Of a stretch of DNA of 64,000 bases, positions 42,931-52,298 are shown piece by piece. A model generated the notes under the pieces. That model ran no database searches. It saw only the letters and a list, made by a program, of their open reading frames with translations, and was not told where the DNA came from. Location: positions 1-64,000 of the forward strand of contig JAJXYD010000012.1 of assembly GCA_021780695.1 (NCBI GenBank), in the 5' to 3' direction. Source of the stretch: Deltaproteobacteria bacterium (GTDB taxonomy: Bacteria; Desulfobacterota; Syntrophobacteria; Syntrophobacterales; Syntrophobacteraceae). The position numbers were made by a program, and so were the translations under genes. The number at the start of each line of letters is the position of its first letter. Within the stretch, counting starts at the first letter, position 1.

Positions 42931-43794
42931 TCAGACCTTTTCTTGCCTTCTTTTGCTCTCTATAAACGAACCCATCCCAAGATAGGGCTTTACAACCTCT
43001 TTAAGTTCCTGCCTACGAGCCAGAAACTTATCCTTCATTCCTCTAAGCCAATCGGCATGACCGAGAGCATCGGCTTTGGTGAGGAAAATAGGATGGTCCC
43101 CGGGTTCGATATTGAAGACAATGGAACCATTTTTAAATTCCCAGGGGCCGGTTCCGGAGCAGAGCATGCACCTGGCCCGGGCGGTGTCCACAAACCTGAA
43201 TGTGTCGCCTCCGCATATCGGGCAAACCGGACCGGCAGGCTTTTGCCTCATGGCAGGGTCAAGGATTGCGTTGGCAAGCTGCTCAGCTATTTTAAGAGTT
43301 GCGGCAGAAAGAAGGACTTCACCCGGCAGAGCCCCGTAAACAACCGCAGAACCTCGTAAATCGCCCAAGCTAAGTTTTACGAAACTTTCCACATCGCGTT
43401 TGGCGCCACCCTCCTTGCCTTCAATTCCAGCGATCGCGACCGCCGCGCCCGGTTTTGCCCACAATCGGTCCATAAAGGCATAGAATTGAAGCCCACGGTC
43501 CAAAAAAACTTTTAGACAGCTATTGGCCGAAAGAAAATAGGTCGGAGCGGCAACGACATAGGCGTCGGCATCCGCCAGTCCATTTAGCACCACAAGAAAA
43601 TCGTCCTTAAGAGGGCACAGCTGGTCGAAAAGGCATTGGTAACAGGCTCTACACGGCTTTATGTCGAACTCGGGAAGGCGCACCATGCGAAGCTCCCAAC
43701 CATCACCCATCCGTTTAAAAATCTCTTTTACAAAAAGCTCGCAATTTCCAAGTTTTCTGGGAGAGGCGCAAATGCCAAGAAGAGTCTTGCCCAT
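42931..43794 (-). CDS. Flavodoxin-fold iron-sulfur flavoprotein/NAD(P)H reductase-like
   Basis: 287 residues from ATG 43794, ten bases after AAGGAG. The N-terminal 190 residues are an FMN reductase-like flavodoxin fold: GICASPRKLGNCELFVKEIF, the CRACYQCLFDQLCPL Cys cluster that can hold an iron-sulphur centre as in methanogen-type iron-sulphur flavoproteins, and VVAAPTYFLSANSCLKVFLD. The last 100 residues contain a CPICGG...CMLC zinc-ribbon pair, an unusual addition. Probably a redox carrier of anaerobic metabolism; the partner is unknown. The terminator at 43825-43865 sits upstream of it and ends the 44-kb gene, so it has its own transcript. Confidence 0.75.
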   Translation of the reverse strand: MGKTLLGICASPRKLGNCELFVKEIFKRMGDGWELRMVRLPEFDIKPCRACYQCLFDQLCPLKDDFLVVLNGLADADAYVVAAPTYFLSANSCLKVFLDRGLQFYAFMDRLWAKPGAAVAIAGIEGKEGGAKRDVESFVKLSLGDLRGSAVVYGALPGEVLLSAATLKIAEQLANAILDPAMRQKPAGPVCPICGGDTFRFVDTARARCMLCSGTGPWEFKNGSIVFNIEPGDHPIFLTKADALGHADWLRGMKDKFLARRQELKEVVKPYLGMGSFIESKRRQEKV

Positions 43795-43824
43795 ATGAGA
43801 CATTCTCCTTAAAAGGGTTGAGGT

Positions 43825-43865
43825 AAAAAAAAGAGCTAACCGGAGGGGCTAGAACCGGTTAGCTC
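43825..43865 (-). terminator. Intrinsic terminator after the DUF255 gene
   Basis: GAGCTAACCGG (43833-43843) pairs with CCGGTTAGCTC (43855-43865). On the minus strand it is followed by eight T (43825-43832). Confidence 0.85.
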
Positions 43866-43984
43866 AAGAGGAGGAAAGAGTTGGTTTCTCTTTGTGCTTT
43901 TTAGTTAGAGCAACATGCGTGCCAGAATGCTAATATTTGTTTATAGCTGTGTTTCTAGTTAGTTAGCGTCATGGCACGATAAAG

Positions 43985-44040
43985 GCGATCACGCCAGTAT
44001 CGCGCCATTTTCATGCCATATTACGCCAGTATCACGCCAT
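43985..44040. repeat. Short degenerate tandem repeat with CGCCAGTATC units
   Basis: CGCCAGTATCGCGCCAT, then TCATGCCATATTA, then CGCCAGTATCACGCCAT: two good units of 17 bases (15 of 17 equal or better) 33 bases apart, with a partial CATGCCAT between. It spans the 3' end of the DUF255 gene and the spacer behind it. Could be binding sites or replication slippage. Confidence 0.4.
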
Positions 44041-46110
44041 AGGTTGTTTTACGCCTTTCAGAATTGCGCTCAATTCCGAGGCGTTTTTAACGGGATTTTG
44101 ACAACTGAAACCCCGGCACACGTATGCAAGCACGGAGTCATCCATCGGGGCCTGCGGTACGGAGGCGGTAAACGGGGCAATTTTGGCAAGCTCGCCCCCG
44201 GATGTACCGCTCTCTTTTAGTAACAACACCCGGTTTGGGGAGTAGAGCCGTCTAATAGACTCCAACATTTCTCTTGTCGCCGGCCAGGAAAGATCACCTG
44301 TTAGCAGTATTTCAAGGGATGGGCCGTGGGCAAAATCCAGGGCTTGCAAAAACTGGGTAAAGGCGCCGGGATTAGGGATAACCTGCCGGGCAAGCCCTCT
44401 TAAGAGCAAATCCGCCTGTTTTTCAAATGCAGGATTTCCCGTCATCCTCGCAAGCCGCAGCAGGTTCATGGCCGCAACCGAATTAGGCGAGGGAAGCGCG
44501 CCGTCATAGAGCGGTTTTTCAGCCACGATCATAGGTTCGGCATCATTTCCAACAAAATGGAAGCCCCCGTCAGAAGCGCCAAATAACCTTATCATCTCTT
44601 CCTGGAGATTCACGGCTTGAGCCAGCCAAGTCACGTCGAAGACAGCCTCGTAGAGTTCAATAAGTCCCCAAATAAGGAAGGCATAATCGTCGGCATAGGC
44701 GACACCGGCGGCCTCGTTGCCCCTGAAGCGGCGATAAAGGCGCCCGTTATCGTTTCGCATCCGGCTAAGCAGGAAATCGGCGGCCTTTTGGGCCGTTTGG
44801 GCATAAAGGCTTTCGCCCAGTGCTTGCGCACCCCTTGCGAGCGCGGCTATCATGAGGCCGTTCCAGGCAACAACGATCTTATCGTCTTTAAACGGGTGGA
44901 CTCTTTTTTCGCGGGCATTAAAGAGGCGCAGACGCAGGTCCTCCAGGAGCTTTTCAAAGTCGGGAAGGCTCATAGCAAGACTATCGGCGAGTTTGGCGAA
45001 AGGCTCGGCGATATGGAGTATACTCGATCCATTGGCAAAATTACCCCTGCCGGTAATTCCATAAGCCCGACAGAAAATAGCGGCCGAGTCTTTACCGAGA
45101 ACCTCGGCCACCTGCTCGGGCTTCCAGGTATAGAAGGCCCCCTCGGCCCCTTCGCTGTCGGCGTCCAGGGCGCAGTAGAAACCTCCTTCGGGGCTTATCA
45201 TCTCGCGCATTACAAAGTCGAAAATTTGCCTTGTAACTTTTGCGTACCCCGCATTTCCTGTCACAAGGAAAGCATCGCTATAGGCAATCGAGAGCATCGC
45301 CTGATCATAGAGCATTTTTTCAAAATGGGGTTCGATCCATTTTTCGTCGACCGAGTAGCGGTGAAAGCCAAAACCGACCTGGTCAAAAATCCCACCCGAG
45401 CGCATGGCCAAAAGGGTCTTTTCTACCATTTGCAGCGCGTCGGAGTCGGGAGCGCGCCAATTTCGACAAAGAAGAAAACTCAGATTGTGTGGGCCTGGAA
45501 ACTTGGGGGCTTTCCCAAAACCACCCCAGACGGGATCAAAGGATTGGGTAAGGCTTTTATGAGCAGTCTCCAAAAGATTTGGCCCCGGTAGCTGATCGGC
45601 AAGAACAGATTTGCCCGGCTCAATGGCGCGCGATAAACGCTCGCTTATTTTTTCGAGTTCTTTTCGATTCTCTGCCCAGAGTTCGGAAATTTTCTGAGCT
45701 ATTTCCATAAGGCCAACCATGCCCATGCGGCTTTTGCGCGGGAAATAAGTCCCGGCGTAAAAAGGTTTTCTGTCCTGGCCCATAAAGATGGAAAGCGGCC
45801 AACCGCCGCTGCCCGTGGCGGCCTGGCAGGCGTTCATGTATACCTGATCAATGTCGGGGCGCTCTTCCCGATCAACTTTTATGCAGACGAAAGCCTTGTT
45901 GAGAATCGTGGCGACTTCCTCATCTTCGAAAGACTCATGCTCCATCACATGACACCAGTGACAGGTCGAATAGCCTATCGAGAGGAAGATGGGCTTTTGT
46001 TCGAGTCGTGCTTTCTCAAAAGGCTCTTCGCCCCAGGGGTACCAGTCAACGGGGTTATGAGCGTGCTGAAGCAGGTAAGGACTTTTTTCGCCTGCCAGAT
46101 GGTTTGGCAT
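44032..46110 (-). CDS. Thioredoxin-domain protein of the DUF255/YyaL (SPATA20) family
   Basis: 692 residues. N-terminal thioredoxin-like domain with [20 protein letters not shown] and the CxxC motif [20 protein letters not shown], then a six-hairpin (alpha/alpha)6 barrel ([40 protein letters not shown]) as in sugar epimerases. Its biochemical role is unsettled, and both reductase and glycan-related activity have been proposed for the family. AAAGGAG lies seven bases before the ATG. It follows the phosphofructokinase gene in the same direction, 78 bases apart, and ends in the terminator at 43825. Confidence 0.9.
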   Translation of the reverse strand: MPNHLAGEKSPYLLQHAHNPVDWYPWGEEPFEKARLEQKPIFLSIGYSTCHWCHVMEHESFEDEEVATILNKAFVCIKVDREERPDIDQVYMNACQAATGSGGWPLSIFMGQDRKPFYAGTYFPRKSRMGMVGLMEIAQKISELWAENRKELEKISERLSRAIEPGKSVLADQLPGPNLLETAHKSLTQSFDPVWGGFGKAPKFPGPHNLSFLLCRNWRAPDSDALQMVEKTLLAMRSGGIFDQVGFGFHRYSVDEKWIEPHFEKMLYDQAMLSIAYSDAFLVTGNAGYAKVTRQIFDFVMREMISPEGGFYCALDADSEGAEGAFYTWKPEQVAEVLGKDSAAIFCRAYGITGRGNFANGSSILHIAEPFAKLADSLAMSLPDFEKLLEDLRLRLFNAREKRVHPFKDDKIVVAWNGLMIAALARGAQALGESLYAQTAQKAADFLLSRMRNDNGRLYRRFRGNEAAGVAYADDYAFLIWGLIELYEAVFDVTWLAQAVNLQEEMIRLFGASDGGFHFVGNDAEPMIVAEKPLYDGALPSPNSVAAMNLLRLARMTGNPAFEKQADLLLRGLARQVIPNPGAFTQFLQALDFAHGPSLEILLTGDLSWPATREMLESIRRLYSPNRVLLLKESGTSGGELAKIAPFTASVPQAPMDDSVLAYVCRGFSCQNPVKNASELSAILKGVKQPMA

Positions 46111-46188
46111 TATTAAATCTCCTTTGAGGCAAGCACACAGCAGGGGGAAAACCTTCCTGCCGCATGCCTGTAATTGCCTTGCGACGGT

Positions 46189-47988
46189 TCATTGGGGGGC
46201 TATTTGCTTATCCTCCCCCAAATCGAAGCAGGCAAAATCAGGGTAATCCTGGTCCAGAGCAACTATGAGTGGAACCTGTTTACTGGTGGGCCCCCAGTAC
46301 TGGATGGCGCCGGGACTGCTAAAACAGTCCTCGTTTGCCCATTTGTCCCTGTTTTGAACAAATAATTTAAAGGAAGGAGACGAAAGGTCAACCAGGGATT
46401 TCTCAATTACGAACTCCTCCTTTCCCTTCCGCATTTCGGCAGTAACCAGCCCCGTAAGCGGCAGAGCCAGAACGCGGCCTCCCTTGTGGAAATCGGTAAT
46501 GGCGGCCATATAGCCGGTTTTTGCGGAAAGCACGAGGGACCCGGCCGCCAGGCCCAGTTGAAACGTAAAAGCCGCATCAAACCTAGTTGGTTTTGAGCTT
46601 CTGCCCTCATAGCCCATGAAATGAGACTGGGTCGAGAGGACGACCTTTTTAAAATCCTCGATCTGCACGGGATCGGCCTCTATTTTCCCCTCTCCTTTGC
46701 CAAAGAAATTCTCGGTATGCCTTTTCATCTCTGAGAGGCGATAGCGGATTTTTTCGATTAAGAGCTTTTCGGTCTCTATTTGAGAAACCTTAACATTTCC
46801 ATGGTCGTCGCGATCAAGGATAAGCATCTCCTGGAGATCCGGAGGAAGAGAGGCGAGCAACTGCGCGGAGGGAGCAGTAAGATGGGGCAGCAGAAACTCC
46901 CTTTTGTTCTCCACTGAGGGCAGGTCACTAATATCCTTTTCATATTCGGAAAGCACCTTGTTCAATTCGGCAATTAGCCGGGCCATTTCTGGGATGAATT
47001 CGACAAGTCCCTCGGGAACAAGAATGACTCCGTGATTAATGCCTTTAAGGCGTCTGAGGGTAATTATACGGGCTATATAATCGACAACCTGGCCAAGGGA
47101 CATGTTTTTCTCCGCAATTTCTTCGGAGATAAGCGTTATTGCCGGTTTGGTCTGGAGGGCCACTTCCAGGGTGATCTTGCTGGCCGTACGCCCCATGAGT
47201 TTTACCAGATGGTAGTATTTAACAGCTGAGGCGGCATCCTGGGTGAGATTGCCAACCATCTCGGAGTATATCTTGGTAGCTGTGTCGAAACCAAAGGAGA
47301 TGGGCAGATATCTGCCTGCGGCCATGTCGCCGTCAATGGTCTTAGGGATACCGATGACACTGCAGTCGATATTCTCCTTTGCCAGGTATTCTGCGATAAA
47401 AGCCGCGTTAGTATTGGAATCGTCTCCTCCAACGATAACGAGTCCGTCGATTTTATTGTCTAAAACCGTCTTTTTAACTTTTTCAAATTGCTCGGCCGTC
47501 TTGATCTTGGTCCTGTCGGTGCCAAGAAAATCGAAGCCGCCCAAATTGATCAACGAGTTTACGCTTTGTGCATCTATTTCGAAGAGATCGCCCTTAACCA
47601 GTCCGCCCGGCCCCCTTCTTATCCCCATAAGGGTGTTTTGTTTTCCGAGAACGGCAGCAAGGCCTGCAAGCACATTGTGGCCGCCCGCGGCCGGACCGCC
47701 TGAAAAAAGCACGGCCACTCTTTTTCCCGAAACAGTGGCGGCCTTCTCGGATGCCACTGCCTCCAAAACAATGCTACCGCCCTTTGCGATCGTCTTAGGA
47801 AAAACCTGACTGATCCTATCGTGTCCCTTGCAAACCAAAGTCATATCGGTCTGCCGAAAATCGGCCGGCCTGATCTTACCGTCTTTTCCAAGAAAGACCG
47901 AACTGACGGGAACAGGGAGCTTTCGAATCTCTTCTTCCAGCAGGGAGTGTTTTCCGGCTGTGCGGCTTACTTTGGAAAATAAATCCAT
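46189..47988 (-). CDS. pfp: Pyrophosphate-dependent 6-phosphofructokinase
   Basis: 599 residues, the long clade (plant-type beta/Borrelia). It phosphorylates fructose 6-phosphate with PPi and works in both directions. The active site has GGDDSNTNAAFIAEYL, where the second Asp replaces the Gly of ATP enzymes and blocks ATP, and GIPKTIDGD with the PPi-specific Lys. Other motifs: FSGGPAAGGHN, KLMGRTASKITLEVALQTKP and the YEGRSSKPTRFD region. AAGGG lies a few bases before the ATG. With the H+-pyrophosphatase at 33 kb it forms a PPi-linked pair, though not adjacent. Confidence 0.9.
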   Translation of the reverse strand: MDLFSKVSRTAGKHSLLEEEIRKLPVPVSSVFLGKDGKIRPADFRQTDMTLVCKGHDRISQVFPKTIAKGGSIVLEAVASEKAATVSGKRVAVLFSGGPAAGGHNVLAGLAAVLGKQNTLMGIRRGPGGLVKGDLFEIDAQSVNSLINLGGFDFLGTDRTKIKTAEQFEKVKKTVLDNKIDGLVIVGGDDSNTNAAFIAEYLAKENIDCSVIGIPKTIDGDMAAGRYLPISFGFDTATKIYSEMVGNLTQDAASAVKYYHLVKLMGRTASKITLEVALQTKPAITLISEEIAEKNMSLGQVVDYIARIITLRRLKGINHGVILVPEGLVEFIPEMARLIAELNKVLSEYEKDISDLPSVENKREFLLPHLTAPSAQLLASLPPDLQEMLILDRDDHGNVKVSQIETEKLLIEKIRYRLSEMKRHTENFFGKGEGKIEADPVQIEDFKKVVLSTQSHFMGYEGRSSKPTRFDAAFTFQLGLAAGSLVLSAKTGYMAAITDFHKGGRVLALPLTGLVTAEMRKGKEEFVIEKSLVDLSSPSFKLFVQNRDKWANEDCFSSPGAIQYWGPTSKQVPLIVALDQDYPDFACFDLGEDKQIAPQ

Positions 47989-48176
47989 ATTTTTCCCTTC
48001 GTTTGTTTATGGTTGATTCCAACATGCGAGTTGGGATCAAAAATACAAAATTATAGGGTTCATAAAAACAATAATTCCACCCAGGGCGAAGACAAGTTGA
48101 AAATAATTCGATGATGACATATCCAAACCAAAGGATAATTTTACATGAGGATGCCCCAGATAGATAAATTTTCTTC

Positions 48177-48183
48177 ACAGGAA
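48177..48183. promoter_or_regulatory. ACAGGAA half-site upstream of the kinase gene
   Basis: The same 7-mer that builds the palindrome at 52081-52135 occurs here once, about 145 bases upstream of the possible sigma-54 promoter of the kinase gene. A 7-mer is expected about once per 8 kb on both strands at even base composition, so this may be chance. If real it would mean autoregulation. Confidence 0.2.
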
Positions 48184-48318
48184 GCCAATTGTCCAATCGC
48201 GTGGGGGCCAGATGGGAAGAACCTTCGGGAATTACCGGCTTTTGCCGGAGACGGGCTTACGTTTATACCTGAAAGATCGGTCAAAGAGCCAGCCGGCAGA
48301 TGCGGCCTGGTTTAACGA

Positions 48319-48336
48319 ATGGCACAGTACATGCTA
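48319..48336 (+). promoter_or_regulatory. Possible sigma-54 promoter of the kinase/regulator operon
   Basis: TGGCACAGTACATGCT has GG (48321-48322) and GC (48333-48334) 12 bases apart, the invariant sigma-54 spacing; the -24 box TGGCAC is perfect while the -12 box ATGC is one off TTGC. It lies about 105 bases before the kinase start. Confidence 0.35.
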
Positions 48337-48442
48337 TATTGTTTCCCGATGGGTTTATTCTCCCGGACGACCTCCAAACCAGCGAAGGGATAAGTTGAGA
48401 TGAAGTGTGGCAGCCATTTTCTTTTTAGCTTGGAGATATACC

Positions 48443-50638
48443 ATGGCCAATGAGTCCGCACAGTTACAGGGCTGTTGTTTTCAAAGAATCAGCCGTGCGC
48501 TTGAAACTCTCAGGAGTTGCCAACGGGCGCTTGTCAGGGCGGAGAATGAAGACGGCCTGATGAAAGAAATATGCCGCACTATTGTGGAGGCGGGCGGCTA
48601 CAAGTTCGCCTGGGTTGGCCTAACCCAGAAGGACGGGGAAAGGTTCATTCGTCCGGCGGCGCAATGGGGTGTTGAAGACGGCTATCTGCAAAAGCTGGAT
48701 GCTCTATGGACAGATTCCGAGAGAAAATGCGGCCCGACCACTACAGCTCTTCGCACTGGAGTGCCCAGCGTTATCCAGGATATCACGGAGCACGCGGGAT
48801 GCAGTTACTGGCGAGAAGAAGCCCTCAGGCGCAATTTTGGTTCCACAGCCTCGCTTCCACTTCTCGATGAAAACGGCGTATCGCTCGCGGCTCTTGGGAT
48901 TTACGCAGAGGAACCCGATGCCTTCGATACCGAGGAACTCGAACTGTTAAAGGATCTGGCCGAGGATCTCTCCTACGGCTTAAGGGCACTGAGGCTCAAA
49001 GCCAGGCGTGAATGCGAAGAAAAGGAACGGATGCTGCTCGCCACTGCCTGTGAACAACTCGAAGAAGGCTTGGCTATCTTCGATAGCCAGGGCGAAGTGC
49101 AATATATCAACTCGTCGCTTGAACGCATCAGCGGTTGCGACCGCCAGTGGGCGAGCGGGAAGACCATTTACGATCTGGGCAGGGACGGAAAAAAGGGGTG
49201 GATTTTCAAGGTCATGACCGAAGCCATGGCTCGTGGGGGATCGTGGAGCAGCCGTTTTGCGGCAAGGGGAAGCAGTGAGGAACTGATTTTGGAAATAGAC
49301 GCTCGCGTATCGCCCTTTCGGGACGATTCAGGCCAGGAGACGAGTTATATATTTGTGTGCCGCGATGTCTCGCAGGAAGAACACCTTCAGAAGCAACTGC
49401 GCCAGTCCCAAAAGATGGAAGCGTTAGGAACTCTGGCCGGTGGCATAGCCCACGATTTCAACAATATCCTGGGAGCCATTCTATCCTGTACGGAGTTTGC
49501 CCTCGAAGAGGCCCCCGAGGGCAGCACGGCCCGCGAAGACCTCGAGCGTGTGCTAAAAGCGGGCAATCGGGGCAAACTGCTGATAAAGCAGATTCTAACC
49601 TTCAGTCGGCACAGCGAACAAGAACGGCGTCCCATTCACATTGAACCCCTGGTCAAAGAATTTCTCAAATTCCTTCGGGCCTCCTTGCCTGCAAATGTCG
49701 AGATAAGACAAAATATCTCTGCCGGATCGGCCACAATCATGGCCGATCCGACCCAGATTATCCAGGTGGTGATGAATCTTTGTACCAATGCCGCTCACGC
49801 GATGCGAGAAAAAGAGGGCATACTACAGGTAAGCCTATCGAAGATGAGCATAGATCCTTTAAAGGCCACCCATACCGCCAGAGGCCGCAATTCAAGGCCC
49901 TACCGGCTCTCCGAGGCAGTGATCGAACCTTCCAAAAGCACTTCCCAACTGTGCGCGGATGCCGATTATTGCGTCAAGCTAACGGTCAGCGATACGGGAC
50001 ATGGGATGGATCAAAATACCATCGAAAGGATTTTTGATCCTTTTTTCACGACAAAAAAACACGGAGAGGGCTCCGGCCTTGGACTTTCCGTGGCCCATGG
50101 GATCGTAATGAGTCATGGGGGAGATATCACCGTTTCCAGCCAACCGGGGAAGGGAACAACTTTCGAGGTGTTTTTGCCCGGCATTGAAGCTGCGGGGGAA
50201 CCGGCAGAGGCGCCCCGGTGCAACCCTATTCACAGGGGAAGCGAGAGGATAATGTTTGTAGATGACGAAGAAGACCTTGTCTACGCCGGCGAGAAGATGT
50301 TAAAGCGGTTGGGCTATCAGGCAGAAGTGTACCGAAACGGCATGGAAGCTTTGGAAGCCTTTCGTGCCAGGCCCGAAGAGTTCGATCTTATCATTACCGA
50401 TCAGAGCATGCCGCACATGACGGGCATCGAACTGGCGAGGGAAGCTCTGCTAATTCGGCCCGAAATTCCAATCGTGCTGTGCACCGGATTTAGCCCCGAT
50501 TCGACCGAGGGCATAGCCCCGCGCGAGGCAGCGCTGATAGGAATAAGGGAGGTTAGGATGAAACCCCTTTGCAGCACCGAACTGGCCGGAATAATACGAA
50601 AAATTCTTGACAACAATTGTACCCGGGTGAATGCGTAG
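48443..50638 (+). CDS. Hybrid histidine kinase (GAF-PAS-HisKA-HATPase-REC)
   Basis: 731 residues, no membrane segment, so a cytoplasmic sensor. GAF-like domain about 25-195 (AGGYKFAWVGLTQKDGERFI), PAS about 200-315 (GLAIFDSQGEVQYINSSLER), HisKA with phospho-His about residue 337 in AGGIAHDFNNILGAIL, HATPase with NLCTNAAHAM, VSDTGHGMD, and the IFDPFFTTKKHGEGSGLGLS box, then a receiver domain with Asp about 653 in LIITDQSMPHMTG. Start ATG 48443 (GGAG eight bases before). It overlaps the next gene by the single base of TAGTG. The signal is unknown; the GAF domain could bind a small molecule or haem. Confidence 0.88.
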   Translation: MANESAQLQGCCFQRISRALETLRSCQRALVRAENEDGLMKEICRTIVEAGGYKFAWVGLTQKDGERFIRPAAQWGVEDGYLQKLDALWTDSERKCGPTTTALRTGVPSVIQDITEHAGCSYWREEALRRNFGSTASLPLLDENGVSLAALGIYAEEPDAFDTEELELLKDLAEDLSYGLRALRLKARRECEEKERMLLATACEQLEEGLAIFDSQGEVQYINSSLERISGCDRQWASGKTIYDLGRDGKKGWIFKVMTEAMARGGSWSSRFAARGSSEELILEIDARVSPFRDDSGQETSYIFVCRDVSQEEHLQKQLRQSQKMEALGTLAGGIAHDFNNILGAILSCTEFALEEAPEGSTAREDLERVLKAGNRGKLLIKQILTFSRHSEQERRPIHIEPLVKEFLKFLRASLPANVEIRQNISAGSATIMADPTQIIQVVMNLCTNAAHAMREKEGILQVSLSKMSIDPLKATHTARGRNSRPYRLSEAVIEPSKSTSQLCADADYCVKLTVSDTGHGMDQNTIERIFDPFFTTKKHGEGSGLGLSVAHGIVMSHGGDITVSSQPGKGTTFEVFLPGIEAAGEPAEAPRCNPIHRGSERIMFVDDEEDLVYAGEKMLKRLGYQAEVYRNGMEALEAFRARPEEFDLIITDQSMPHMTGIELAREALLIRPEIPIVLCTGFSPDSTEGIAPREAALIGIREVRMKPLCSTELAGIIRKILDNNCTRVNA

Positions 50639-52047
50639 TGGCAAACATTCTAATTGTCGATGACGACGAGTCGATGTGTTATGCCCTTTCGCGGATGATC
50701 GGACGTGTGGGGCATAATCCGGTTTGCGCCAATAGCCTTGCTGAAGGCCTGGAACAGGCCCGTTCTGGAGATATCGACGTGGTATTTCTCGATGTGCGCA
50801 TGCCAGACGGTAACGGCCTGGAGGCACTGCCCAAAATCCAGTCCGTCGTCTCTTGCCCCGAAGTTATCATCATCACCGGCTATGGAGATCCGGACGGAGC
50901 CGAGATCGCCATCAAGAGCGGGGCGTGGGATTACATTGAGAAGGGTTCTTCAACCCGGGAAATGAGCCTGCCTTTGTTAAGGGCGCTCGAATATAGACAG
51001 CAGAAGAAGAATGCGCGAACTGGGGCCAAAAGCATCATTGCGCTAAAACGCGACGAGATAATCGGTACGAGTCCCAAGCTGATGGATTGCCTGGACCTTC
51101 TGGCCCAGGCGGCGACAAGCGACACAAGCGTTCTCATAACAGGCGAAACGGGTACAGGCAAAGAACTTTTCGCCCGAGCGATTCATACCAATAGTGCAAG
51201 GGCAAAGGGCCCCTTCATTATAGTCGACTGCGCGGCGCTTCCCGAAACACTGGTTGAAAGCGTACTCTTCGGTCATGAAAAAGGAGCCTTTACAGGTGCC
51301 GAAAAAGCTACCGACGGTCTCATTCGGCAAGCTGGAGGCGGAACGCTTTTTCTAGACGAAGTGGGCGAACTTCCCCCCGTGATTCAAAAATCTTTCTTGC
51401 GCGTCCTCCAGGAACACCGTTTTCGGCCCGTGGGAAGCAAAAAGGAGCTTGAGAGTGATTTTCGCGTGGTTGCGGCCACAAATCGAAATATGGACAAAAT
51501 GGCGCAGGAAGGTCATTTCCGCGAAGATCTCCTTTTTCGATTGAAATCCTTTGTGATCGAACTGCCCCCTTTGCGGGAAAGATCTGAGGATATAAAGAAA
51601 CTTGCACGGCATCACATAGACCGTTTTTGCGAAAAGTATGGCCTTAGGGCCAAGGGGTGCTCCCCGGAATTTATTGAGACGCTCAAGGCCTATCATTGGC
51701 CGGGAAACATTCGCGAACTGGTCAATACTCTCGATCGGGCTCTTGCGGCAGCCCATTTCGAACCCACCCTCTTTCCCAAGCACCTTCCCATTGATATCAG
51801 GGTGCAAAAAGCAAGGGCGGCGGTAAATCACAGCCTCCCCTACGAGGTCGGCCAAGGTCGCAATGCGCCCCCGGAGCTTCCCAGTCTTCAGGAATTTCGA
51901 GAAGCGGCGTCTCTGCAAGCCGAGAAAAATTATCTAAGCGAACTGCTCGGACTTTGCGAAGGTGACATCAAAGAGGCTTGCCGCATCTCGGGTTTGTCTC
52001 AATCCAGACTCTACGCTCTTCTTCAAAAGCACAAGATCCCCAGATAG
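50638..52047 (+). CDS. Sigma-54-dependent NtrC-type response regulator
   Basis: 469 residues. Receiver 1-125 with Asp52 (VVFLDVRMPDGNG) and the DD pair (IVDDDES), AAA+ about 140-370 with Walker A LITGETGTGKELFARA, the sigma-54 contact loop HEKGAFTGAEK, Walker B GGTLFLDEVGEL and an R-finger region, then a Fis-type helix-turn-helix at about 435-469 (IKEACRISGLSQSRLYALLQ). GTG start at 50638 shares one base with the kinase stop, so the pair is translationally coupled. The likely DNA sites are the TTCCTGT repeats 34 bases downstream. Target inferred: the sigma-54 promoter at 52235. Confidence 0.92.
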   Translation: MANILIVDDDESMCYALSRMIGRVGHNPVCANSLAEGLEQARSGDIDVVFLDVRMPDGNGLEALPKIQSVVSCPEVIIITGYGDPDGAEIAIKSGAWDYIEKGSSTREMSLPLLRALEYRQQKKNARTGAKSIIALKRDEIIGTSPKLMDCLDLLAQAATSDTSVLITGETGTGKELFARAIHTNSARAKGPFIIVDCAALPETLVESVLFGHEKGAFTGAEKATDGLIRQAGGGTLFLDEVGELPPVIQKSFLRVLQEHRFRPVGSKKELESDFRVVAATNRNMDKMAQEGHFREDLLFRLKSFVIELPPLRERSEDIKKLARHHIDRFCEKYGLRAKGCSPEFIETLKAYHWPGNIRELVNTLDRALAAAHFEPTLFPKHLPIDIRVQKARAAVNHSLPYEVGQGRNAPPELPSLQEFREAASLQAEKNYLSELLGLCEGDIKEACRISGLSQSRLYALLQKHKIPR

Positions 52048-52059
52048 CGCTTAAACAGA

Positions 52060-52135
52060 ACAGGAAGATCATTAGAAGGATTCCTGTTTGACAATAAAAT
52101 TCCTGTGGGACAGGAATTTTATTGTCAAACAGGAA
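52060..52135. promoter_or_regulatory. Perfect palindrome with repeated TTCCTGT/ACAGGAA half-sites, likely activator (UAS) site
   Basis: A perfect inverted repeat with 26-bp arms (52081-52106 and 52110-52135) and a GGG centre. Each arm begins and ends with the 7-mer TTCCTGT or its complement, giving four copies at 52081, 52100, 52110 and 52129; a fifth ACAGGAA lies at 52060. The centre is about 150 bases upstream of the transcription start expected from the sigma-54 promoter at 52235, the usual place of an enhancer. There is no T-run after the right arm (A8 instead), so it is not an ordinary plus-strand terminator. Binding by the adjacent regulator is inferred. Confidence 0.6.
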
Positions 52136-52234
52136 AAAAAACAGTTCGGCAATACCCCGCCTACCCGCCTCAACAACCATTATCATACTGAAATTAAACA
52201 AGAATAAGCTCCTTCGTAAGAGCCTTAAAAACCA

Positions 52235-52250
52235 TGGCATGCTAGTTGCT
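52235..52250 (+). promoter_or_regulatory. Sigma-54 (-24/-12) promoter
   Basis: TGGCATG-N4-TTGCT matches the consensus TGGCACG-N4-TTGCW with one difference. GG at 52236-52237 and GC at 52248-52249 are 12 bases apart. Start expected near 52261, 38 bases before the ATG of the small exported protein. Confidence 0.78.
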
Positions 52251-52298
52251 CTATACCCCTGCAACGGCAACAAAACACTTTACACAAGGAGACAGTAA

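Noticed and set aside
43985..44040. CRISPR-like repeats
   Set aside because: Only two units, no even spacers, and part lies in coding DNA.
44617..45591. 324-codon plus-strand frame inside the DUF255 gene
   Set aside because: Antisense shadow; the minus-strand protein has the family CHWCH motif and a good ribosome binding site.
52081..52135. Palindrome as an ordinary terminator of the regulator gene
   Set aside because: No T-run after the right arm on the plus strand, where A8 follows instead.
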